From an uncultured Eubacterium sp. (lineage in GTDB: Bacteria; Bacillota; Clostridia; Peptostreptococcales; Anaerovoracaceae): DNA of 48,345 nt. The translations under genes and the position numbers were made by a program. Shown in pieces: positions 1 through 5,792 of the stretch. Positions within the stretch are counted from its first letter, which is position 1; each line of letters starts with the position of its first letter. Below the pieces are notes generated by a model that worked only from the letters and a program-made list of their open reading frames with translations, was not told the DNA's origin and did not search any database. The DNA lies in assembly GCA_902495595.1 (NCBI GenBank), contig CABUXV010000013.1, forward strand, positions 1 to 48,345, written 5' to 3'.

Positions 1-513
1 TCCTGTTATAGCATGTCCTATCTTCTCAAGATAATTCGTCCACTCTATGTTGATTATGGACTCCATGTAGTTATGGGTAAACTCCTGTTCCACATAGCAT
101 ACAGTTAAAGATTCTATATATTTTACGGACACTTCTGTAACATTGTTTTCTATAACGCTTTCAGCCTCTAAAATCAAATCGTACCAGTCGCTTACCGATG
201 TATATGAAACATTTATATTTTCTTTGAGCTGCTTAAGCTCATCTATCTTACGTCTGAATCCTTTCTCATGGACTTCATAAGTATCGCTTTCCAGAAATTC
301 TTTCATTTCTTCAAGCTTAAATCCCATCTGTTTAAAGTACTTTATAACAGGTACGAACAACAATGTTTCCTTATTATAATATCTGTACTTGTTTTCTTCC
401 GAAATATAATCTGGAGATATTATATTTATCTTATCATAAAAGCGCAAAGCCTTTTTGGATACATTACAGATTTTACTTACTTCACCGATAGAGTAAAATT
501 CCTGCTCTTTCAT
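1..513 (-). CDS. MerR-family transcriptional regulator, 3' part outside the window
   Basis: The first 171 codons are present; the ATG is at 513 and the gene runs off the left edge. The N-terminus reads MKEQEFYSIGEVSKICNVSK and continues ALRFYDKINI, a typical MerR winged-helix (about residues 6-75), followed by a coiled dimerisation helix (about 85-125) and the start of an effector-binding domain. It is a paralogue of the MerR protein encoded at 4234-5121, with matching layout through the helix and into the C-terminal domain (VKYIESLTVCYVEQEF against TKYFQNRQHFWYEQEH). It is the last visible gene of the operon that begins with the flavoprotein at 3575, 20 bases after the DUF4125 gene, so it may autoregulate that operon. 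The effector is unknown. Confidence 0.88.
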   Translation of the reverse strand, partial: MKEQEFYSIGEVSKICNVSKKALRFYDKINIISPDYISEENKYRYYNKETLLFVPVIKYFKQMGFKLEEMKEFLESDTYEVHEKGFRRKIDELKQLKENINVSYTSVSDWYDLILEAESVIENNVTEVSVKYIESLTVCYVEQEFTHNYMESIINIEWTNYLEKIGHAITG

Positions 514-533
514 AGCTTTTTCTCCTTACATGT

Positions 534-1181
534 CTACATACCCTTTATTTTAAATTCTGCATCATCTAAAGATTTATATCCATAAAACTCAACTGTTGCG
601 CGGTGAATTTTAAACGAAGGATTCTCAGACTCCACTTCCGCATTAATTTTCTGTAAATATTGATAATATAGATTAAGGGTTCTCTCAGAATAAGTTTTAA
701 GCTCCCCTATAGTGTATACATGAAAGGAAACATCCATACCGTCATTTCCCAAAACAGCCCTGCCTCTTCCGCCAAGCGCCGGATATTTAAGATTGAAAAC
801 CTGTTCGCACCTTATTAAAATATTAGCGATTCTGTCAACCATATTGGATTTCTGTAAAGATATTTTAGGAAGTCTGCTTTTCAAATTGCGGTCGAAATAT
901 TCAGGCTCCGTAAACTCCATCATATATGCATATTTCTCCATAACAAGGTTTCTGTCGTTTTTCACAGCCTCAAATATATCCTGCTTATAACTGTTTAGTA
1001 TTTCTATATCGAATGCCGTAAACTGACTGAATCTCATTACATAAAAGGTCCATTCATCATCCTGACAGCTTGCTCTGCCTCCTATGTTCTGAACTTTATC
1101 AAACATATTCCATTCAGCTTCTATTATTTCGTTAATCAGACCGTCTTTCGGCGTACCGTTTCTTTTTATTTCTTCTCTCAC
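534..1181 (-). CDS. DUF4125 family protein
   Basis: This is a 215-residue soluble protein of the DUF4125 family, which has no known function. The recognisable core is NIGGRASCQDDEWTF followed by a hydrophobic helix and SQF. No signal peptide or membrane segment is seen. The start is read as GTG at 1181, because a TAAGGAG site lies 6 bases upstream; an upstream in-frame TTG at 1199 has no SD of its own. The upstream DUF4037 gene ends at 1192, inside that SD, so the two are translationally coupled. The family recurs beside DUF4037 and TPR genes in Clostridia (recalled), which suggests a joint role. The stop is TAG. Confidence 0.85.
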   Translation of the reverse strand: MREEIKRNGTPKDGLINEIIEAEWNMFDKVQNIGGRASCQDDEWTFYVMRFSQFTAFDIEILNSYKQDIFEAVKNDRNLVMEKYAYMMEFTEPEYFDRNLKSRLPKISLQKSNMVDRIANILIRCEQVFNLKYPALGGRGRAVLGNDGMDVSFHVYTIGELKTYSERTLNLYYQYLQKINAEVESENPSFKIHRATVEFYGYKSLDDAEFKIKGM

Positions 1182-1191
1182 AAAAAACTCC

Positions 1192-2130
1192 TTAATCAAA
1201 ATCCACCATTATATGCAGATTCTTAAGCCTCATATCGGATATATTTCTCATTAGTTCCTCACCGTGAGCCTGGAGAAAAGGTTCTGTAGTTCTTGTAAGT
1301 CCTCTTCTGTTAAGTTCCTTTCCCACATCTTCCGCCACGCTTTCTATAAGGTTCTCTTTTTTAATACGGTTTTCTGATGTATCAGGGCAAACCGTAATAT
1401 CCTTAAGCTTTTTCACCGCATCGCTTAATATGCTGAAATTTTCCGCGCCTTTAAAAATCCATTTGTAATAAGGCATATAGCTTTCATTCAGCAGATATAC
1501 AGCCGCCATGGAATGTTTAACGAAATCCGAACAGGATAGATATGCAGCCTGACTGTCCGAGCGTTTCATACATCTGGCGTAATTGTACTGTCCCGACTGA
1601 GCCATAAGCGTACATTTAGCTGCAAGTTTTTTCCTGAGTACATCCTGCGGATAAAAGGATTTCAGCGCGCTTCTTATCTCGGAAAATTCCCCTAAATTAT
1701 CCATAAAAACTTCGCCGTTTGTAGCTGTTGCCAAAAATCCCGAAGGGATTTTAAACCATTCCATATTATCTTTAGGAGCATGGTCAAGACCTGTATATTT
1801 GATATAAAAATCTTCAAGAGGCAAAATTCCTATTCTCCCTCCTCCCTGCGCCGACATAATTCTCGTATACCCTCTGTATACAGCCGGCATACTGTCATAG
1901 GCGCTTTGCAGAGCAGTTCCTGCCTGCGCATATATTTTTCGCGGCACCCAAATGCAGAATGCCGGTCCGAAATCATGGTCCTGGGAAATTTCATCATCAA
2001 ATCCCAGACATTCGGAACCTTCTCCTACAAGACCTGCCGCTATATACTGTTTATATCCGGACATCCTGTTTTCTATTAAATCTCTTCCGTACTCTTCAAA
2101 ATATGCTCTTGAAAGCTCCAGTCCTTTCAT
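1192..2130 (-). CDS. DUF4037 protein, nucleotidyltransferase-like
   Basis: This 312-residue protein belongs to the DUF4037 family, which I place in the nucleotidyltransferase (NTase) superfamily. Residues 34-53 contain the NTase signature: GS at 38-39 within VGEGSE, then 11 residues, then D51-H-D53. This matches the hG[GS]-x(9-13)-DxD pattern of kanamycin NTase and MNT-type enzymes, where the aspartates bind metal. The C-terminal half is helical. The substrate is unknown; transfer of a nucleotide to a small molecule, protein or RNA are all possible. The ATG at 2130 follows the TPR stop by 3 bases and has an AAAGGA SD inside the TPR gene, so the genes are coupled. Confidence 0.82.
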   Translation of the reverse strand: MKGLELSRAYFEEYGRDLIENRMSGYKQYIAAGLVGEGSECLGFDDEISQDHDFGPAFCIWVPRKIYAQAGTALQSAYDSMPAVYRGYTRIMSAQGGGRIGILPLEDFYIKYTGLDHAPKDNMEWFKIPSGFLATATNGEVFMDNLGEFSEIRSALKSFYPQDVLRKKLAAKCTLMAQSGQYNYARCMKRSDSQAAYLSCSDFVKHSMAAVYLLNESYMPYYKWIFKGAENFSILSDAVKKLKDITVCPDTSENRIKKENLIESVAEDVGKELNRRGLTRTTEPFLQAHGEELMRNISDMRLKNLHIMVDFD

Positions 2131-2133
2131 CGG

Positions 2134-2934
2134 TTAAAATCCTTTCACTTTAGCTAAATTCTGTTCTATAAGCCGATAATATTCGGTTTTTCCGAAATCA
2201 CGTTCTATCAAAGCCATTGCTTTCTCATACAGCCTTATGGCTTCCTGTTTTTCGCCTTTTAAATAATACACCTGAGCAAGTCCCGCGCACGCTGACGAGT
2301 AATGTACATCAATACCGCCATCTTCCTCAAACATTCTGCACGCAGACAAAAAACTCTCCTTTGCCATTTCAAGTTTATTCTGCCTAACTTGAAGCTCACC
2401 TAAATTTATGTAAGTAGTTGCCAGCTCCCCTCTGCATTCTGGCAGTCCTTTAATAATATTAAAAGCTATGTCGAGAGCCTGCTCCGCTTTATCAAATTCA
2501 CCTGTCTGTCTGTATACCATGCTTATATTGTTATTTAAGGCCGCCATCCGGTAATCTCCTGCAAGACCGCATTCTACAAGCAAAACCCGCGCCTGCAGAA
2601 ACAATCGCTGGGCTTCGCCCAGTTCCCCCGAATTTACATAAACATCACCGGCGTTTATCAGCGCAGTCGCATAATGTTCAGAGCCGGAAAGACCCATGCG
2701 TTCCAACTGTTCCAAAACAGTTCTATACAGTTTTTTAGCCCTGTCTATCTCCCCTGTTGCACGACAAAGACCTCCTAGTTCATTGCTTACCGCAACGATT
2801 CCGGAGGTATCATTTCTCAGCTCGGCATCTCTCAGCCACTTTTCCATATACTGCATGGTTTCAGCCTTGTTTTTACGCTGAAACATTACATCCAGTCCCT
2901 TGTAAAATTCGCTTATATTTATTTTACCGTCCAT
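2134..2934 (-). CDS. Tetratricopeptide-repeat protein
   Basis: This is a 266-residue helical-repeat protein. At least five TPR-like units are visible from about residue 40 to 255, with the alternating W/L-G-Y-A-P pattern (LGGLCRATGEIDRAKKLY, INAGDVYVNSGELGEAQRLF, YINLGELQVRQNKLEMAKESF, GLAQVYYLKGEKQEAIRLYEKA). There is no DNA-binding domain, signal peptide or membrane helix, so a scaffold or peptide-sensing role in the cytoplasm is likely. The SD of this gene overlaps the stop codon of the flavoprotein gene upstream, and the gene is followed within 3 bases by the NTase-like gene. The three proteins are therefore probably made in fixed proportion. Confidence 0.88.
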   Translation of the reverse strand: MDGKINISEFYKGLDVMFQRKNKAETMQYMEKWLRDAELRNDTSGIVAVSNELGGLCRATGEIDRAKKLYRTVLEQLERMGLSGSEHYATALINAGDVYVNSGELGEAQRLFLQARVLLVECGLAGDYRMAALNNNISMVYRQTGEFDKAEQALDIAFNIIKGLPECRGELATTYINLGELQVRQNKLEMAKESFLSACRMFEEDGGIDVHYSSACAGLAQVYYLKGEKQEAIRLYEKAMALIERDFGKTEYYRLIEQNLAKVKGF

Positions 2935-2942
2935 CTATGCAC

Positions 2943-3575
2943 CTATTTCTTCCTGATAAAATTAGTCAAAATAGGACGTTCATACTCCGGCTGTTTAACT
3001 CTCTGCCTAAGACCTGCGTCCTTGTTTCTTATGGCGTAAGCAATGCTTTCGCCGAGAGTTCTCATTGTCTGCATACCTTCAATATCCTGAAGCACTTCTT
3101 CAGGTTTGTTTCCATGAACCTGATTCCAGTACTGGGAGGTCGCCACAGTCATTTTATTTATCATAAAATACTTGTTGATTCTGTCAAAAGCCGAGCTTGC
3201 GCCGCCTCTTCTGCATGAGACAACCGCCGCAGCTATCTTCCCCGCCATTTTGCCGTTGCGCATAGTACTGTAAAACAGCCTATCCAAAAAACAGCACAGC
3301 TGTCCTGATGCACTTGCATAGTACACCGGCGAACCTACAACTATTCCGTCAAATTCCACTAAACGATGTGAAATTTCATTTACACCGTCATTAAAAACGC
3401 ATTTTTCGGTGGTAAAACAACTGCCGCAGCCTACACAGCCTCTTATAGGCTCTGCGCCTATATGATAGATTTCCGTAGCAACATCATTTTTGTTTAAAGT
3501 ATCCGCTACTTCCCTTAACGCTGTGTAAGTGCATCCGAATTGATGCGGACTGCCGTTTATAAGCAAAACCTTCAT
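2943..3575 (-). CDS. Iron-sulfur flavoprotein / NADPH-dependent FMN reductase family
   Basis: This 210-residue protein has a flavodoxin-like fold that binds FMN. The N-terminus MKVLLINGSPHQFGCTYTAL is the phosphate-binding loop. Cysteines 47, 50, 53 and 59 form a compact C-x2-C-x2-C-x5-C motif as in the iron-sulfur flavoproteins (Isf) of anaerobes, which hold a 4Fe-4S cluster and pass electrons from ferredoxin to small acceptors. GSPVYYASASGQL is the second flavin-contact segment. The ATG at 3575 has an AAGGAG site upstream. It is the first gene of the operon that continues with the TPR, DUF4037, DUF4125 and MerR genes, giving that operon a redox component. The stop is TAG. Confidence 0.85.
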   Translation of the reverse strand: MKVLLINGSPHQFGCTYTALREVADTLNKNDVATEIYHIGAEPIRGCVGCGSCFTTEKCVFNDGVNEISHRLVEFDGIVVGSPVYYASASGQLCCFLDRLFYSTMRNGKMAGKIAAAVVSCRRGGASSAFDRINKYFMINKMTVATSQYWNQVHGNKPEEVLQDIEGMQTMRTLGESIAYAIRNKDAGLRQRVKQPEYERPILTNFIRKK

Positions 3576-3640
3576 TAATTACTCCTTACTGTAAGCCTTT
3601 TTTCAGTAAAAAATATAATTTAAATAGAAGTTTAATAATT

Positions 3641-3671
3641 ATTATAACATATTTTCAAACATAAAAAGCAA
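3641..3671 (-). promoter_or_regulatory. Promoter of the flavoprotein operon with 19-bp spacer
   Basis: On the minus strand TTGCTT (3666-3671) is separated by 19 bp from TATAAT (3641-3646), and the -10 is extended (TGTTATAAT). The spacer holds an imperfect dyad, ATGTTT-GA-AAATAT. A 19-bp spacer with a dyad between the boxes is the classic layout of MerR-activated promoters, and this operon ends in a MerR gene. The regulatory link is inferred. Confidence 0.6.
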
Positions 3672-3707
3672 AATTTCGTTTCAAAGATTAAATTTTAAAT
3701 GCTGCAT

Positions 3708-3739
3708 CAAAAAAACAGAAGACATATAAGCCTTCTGTT
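3708..3739 (-). terminator. Rho-independent terminator of tRNA-Leu
   Basis: AACAGAAG (3714-3721) pairs with CTTCTGTT (3732-3739) around a 10-base loop. On the minus strand the hairpin is followed by a run of T. It begins 6 bases after the CCA end of the tRNA. Confidence 0.8.
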
Positions 3740-3744
3740 ATAAA

Positions 3745-3827
3745 TGGTGCGGCCTACCGGACTTGAACCGGTACGGTCTCCCACACGCCCCTCAAACGTG
3801 CGCGTCTGCCTATTCCGCCAAGGCCGC
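3745..3827 (-). tRNA. tRNA-Leu (anticodon GAG), CCA encoded
   Basis: The 83-base sequence folds as a class II tRNA. The acceptor stem GCGGCCT/AGGCCGC is perfect. The anticodon stem CACGT/GCGTG encloses the loop TTGAGGG, with anticodon GAG (complement of 3791-3793). The T arm ACCGG-TTCAAGT-CCGGT is perfect. A variable arm of about 14 bases, typical of Leu, lies between the anticodon stem and the T stem. The 3' CCA is encoded. It reads CUU and CUC. Confidence 0.95.
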
Positions 3828-3889
3828 AAATTAAATTTTAGCAAAGATTATTTTAAAATCTTTTTGATTTGAAAAATCAGCACTCCTAT

Positions 3890-3918
3890 ATTGTACGGAT
3901 TTCGCATACTTTTGTCAA
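3890..3918 (-). promoter_or_regulatory. Promoter of tRNA-Leu
   Basis: TTGACA (3913-3918) and TACAAT (3890-3895) are spaced by exactly 17 bp on the minus strand, close to sigma-A consensus. Transcription would start near 3884, about 55 bases before the mature 5' end of the tRNA. Confidence 0.8.
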
Positions 3919-3947
3919 CAAAAAAATTAAATTCTTACAAATAAAAC

Positions 3948-4005
3948 CCTGATACATAGAATACTGCAGGTAATAATGTGGATATACAGCACTCATGACT
4001 CAGGG
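3948..4005 (-). ncRNA. Candidate small structured RNA ending in a terminator-like hairpin
   Basis: On the minus strand CCCTGA (4000-4005) pairs with TCAGGG (3948-3953). Inside, a CAT/ATG segment and an 8-bp helix GAGTGCTG/CAGTATTC (two G-U pairs) extend the stem. The 3' side is followed by TTTTATTT. It lies about 35 bases downstream of the promoter at 4041-4071. No convincing open reading frame with an SD is present in the roughly 90-base transcript. I do not recognise a family. It could be only a terminator of an untranslated transcript. Confidence 0.4.
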
Positions 4006-4040
4006 CATGGCAACAATTAAATAAAACTTTTTACTATTAT

Positions 4041-4071
4041 GTTATACCATTTTACATAATGTAAAAGTCAA
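4041..4071 (-). promoter_or_regulatory. MerR-type promoter with a perfect dyad in a 19-bp spacer
   Basis: TTGACT (4066-4071) and TATAAC (4041-4046) on the minus strand are 19 bp apart. The spacer is nearly filled by the perfect dyad TTTTACAT-A-ATGTAAAA (4050-4066). This is the architecture bound by MerR proteins, and a MerR gene ends 163 bases upstream at 4234. The promoter points at the hairpin RNA at 3948-4005. No protein-coding gene follows on this strand before the tRNA. Confidence 0.6.
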
Positions 4072-4207
4072 GCATGATAAATATTATTTTTGAACAGAAA
4101 AATCATAAAAAAATCCGTAAAAATTTTCCATAAAACCGATGATTTTACTTGAAATCAATTATTCTATTTTATTTTTCTGCCGATGTTCTGTCATATTATC
4201 GGATAAA

Positions 4208-4245
4208 AAGCAAAAAGAAAGTTTAACATTATGTTAAACTTTCTT
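4208..4245 (-). terminator. Terminator overlapping the merR stop codon
   Basis: AAGAAAGTTTAAC pairs with GTTAAACTTTCTT across a 5-base loop, followed on the minus strand by TTTGCTTTTT. The TAA stop codon of the MerR gene (4234-4236) sits in the 5' arm, so a ribosome finishing the gene would cover the hairpin. Confidence 0.85.
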
Positions 4246-5121
4246 ATATCGATTTACCAATTCAAAAGCTTCAGTATCATCAAGTACGGGAAGCATTATC
4301 TCGGTAACGTAATTATCTTCATTCGATGTGGAATAAATGTCTACCACATGCCTTTCCACAGAGTCTCCCCTTAATCGGAAGGAGTGTTTATCTGCCCACT
4401 CAAAGAGTCTATTGTAGGTTTCTGATACTTTTTTCAGCGAACCGATATGATATCCCGATATTACCATAAATCCGCCAAAGTCAACAACACTGTCCATGCT
4501 TTTATTATTGGCATTCACAAGCTGCAAAAGCACCGTACGTTTATAACTGTTATCGAGTCTTTCTTTATATTTATCATATAATATGCAGAATGCTCCTCCT
4601 ACATCTACCATAGAGTGTCCGTTTCTCTTTGACATAGTGAAATACTCAGTTTCCAGGTATGCCAGAGCATCCGAATCTCCCGGCTCATGTTCCTGCTCAT
4701 ACCAGAAATGCTGACGGTTCTGAAAATACTTTGTAGTAATGCTTATCTGCCTGTGCTTCAATATCCACTGACCTTCCACCAGAACTTCATGCCAGCTTTT
4801 CAGGCTGTCCATCCTCTGATTGTAGTAACGCATTTTCTCACAGGTCTCGTCTATTTTGCCTTCAATCATATGCTGAAAAATTTCCATATCAGAAGCTGAC
4901 AGAATCTTACCTATCTCCTCCATGGAAAAACCGCTGTCTACAAGATATCTTATTATCTGAACCTGCTGCATGGTATTGATGCTGTAATATCTGTACCGGC
5001 TCTGTTCATCCACCTGGTCCGGAACTATCAGTCCTATCTTCTCGTAATATCTGAGCATTCTCTGCGAAACATCACATATTTTAGATACTTTTCCAATGGA
5101 ATACAATACATCACGCTTCAA
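4234..5121 (-). CDS. MerR-family regulator with C-terminal effector-binding domain
   Basis: This is a 295-residue regulator. The N-terminal winged helix (about 1-75) reads LYSIGKVSKICDVSQRMLRY, with the RYRYYS wing. It is followed by a coiled helix (80-125) and a roughly 160-residue C-terminal domain of the GyrI/BmrR-like ligand-binding type. The start is TTG, inside the end of coaE (11-base overlap), with AAAGGAG about 10 bases upstream. It is the last gene of the polA-coaE operon but is not functionally tied to it. It is a paralogue of the regulator at 1-513. A dyad-bearing promoter lies just downstream (4041-4071). The ligand is unknown. Confidence 0.88.
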   Translation of the reverse strand: MKRDVLYSIGKVSKICDVSQRMLRYYEKIGLIVPDQVDEQSRYRYYSINTMQQVQIIRYLVDSGFSMEEIGKILSASDMEIFQHMIEGKIDETCEKMRYYNQRMDSLKSWHEVLVEGQWILKHRQISITTKYFQNRQHFWYEQEHEPGDSDALAYLETEYFTMSKRNGHSMVDVGGAFCILYDKYKERLDNSYKRTVLLQLVNANNKSMDSVVDFGGFMVISGYHIGSLKKVSETYNRLFEWADKHSFRLRGDSVERHVVDIYSTSNEDNYVTEIMLPVLDDTEAFELVNRYKKV

Positions 5122-5782
5122 GTAAATCCATCTCCTTTATTACAATCTCCTCCAGCTTGTCGTAAAGCTCCTCTATACTGCCTGAATTATCTACAACTAT
5201 ATCAGCCTTACTGATTTTTTCTTCATCTCCCATCTGACAGTTTATCCTGTCTTTTACTTCCTGCCTGCTCACTCCGTCTCTGCTGCAGACCCTGTTTATT
5301 CTGACATCCATATCCGTTACCACTAAAAGAATTTTATCACATCTGTTATCAAGTCCTGCTTCAAATAACAGAGGAGCATCAACCAATATACCAAAAACAT
5401 CTTCATCTGAACTGCTTTTCTTGCAGCGCTCGATTAATCTGTCAATTTCTTCTATGATAGATGTCAGCATTATGCTGTCAAGGCGTTCCTTTTTTTCGTA
5501 TTCCGAAAACACTATAGACGCCAGCGCTTTTCTGTTTAAAGTTCCGTCCCTGTTTAATATTTCTGTTCCGGGACTGCCCATATCGCCATCAGGTCCGAAA
5601 GCCTCATTGAGCTTAATTAGCATTGGACTTCCCTTATCTGTAAGCTGTCTTCCTATTTCATCTGCATCTATGTGGTAAAATCCCTTTTTTCTTAAATAAT
5701 CGGCAACGGTAGATTTACCTGTTCCAATTCCTCCCGTAAGTCCGATAACTTTTATATTTTTTTTCTTGATATCTTTATCCAT
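5111..5782 (-). CDS. coaE: Dephospho-CoA kinase
   Basis: This enzyme performs the last step of coenzyme A synthesis, phosphorylating the 3'-hydroxyl of dephospho-CoA with ATP. The 223-residue length is slightly above the usual 200-210. The P-loop GLTGGIGTGKST is at residues 14-25, followed by HIDADEIGRQL (the conserved DAD segment) and DAPLLFEAGLD in the CoA-binding region. The ATG at 5782 has AAGGA upstream. It lies 10 bases after polA and overlaps the downstream merR start. polA-coaE adjacency is common in Bacillota. Confidence 0.96.
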   Translation of the reverse strand: MDKDIKKKNIKVIGLTGGIGTGKSTVADYLRKKGFYHIDADEIGRQLTDKGSPMLIKLNEAFGPDGDMGSPGTEILNRDGTLNRKALASIVFSEYEKKERLDSIMLTSIIEEIDRLIERCKKSSSDEDVFGILVDAPLLFEAGLDNRCDKILLVVTDMDVRINRVCSRDGVSRQEVKDRINCQMGDEEKISKADIVVDNSGSIEELYDKLEEIVIKEMDLLEA

Positions 5783-5792
5783 AAAGTTTTCC

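Noticed and set aside
2757..3218. A 153-codon open frame on the plus strand
   Set aside because: It is antisense to the flavoprotein and TPR genes, has no family motif and no SD. It reflects codon bias of the real genes.
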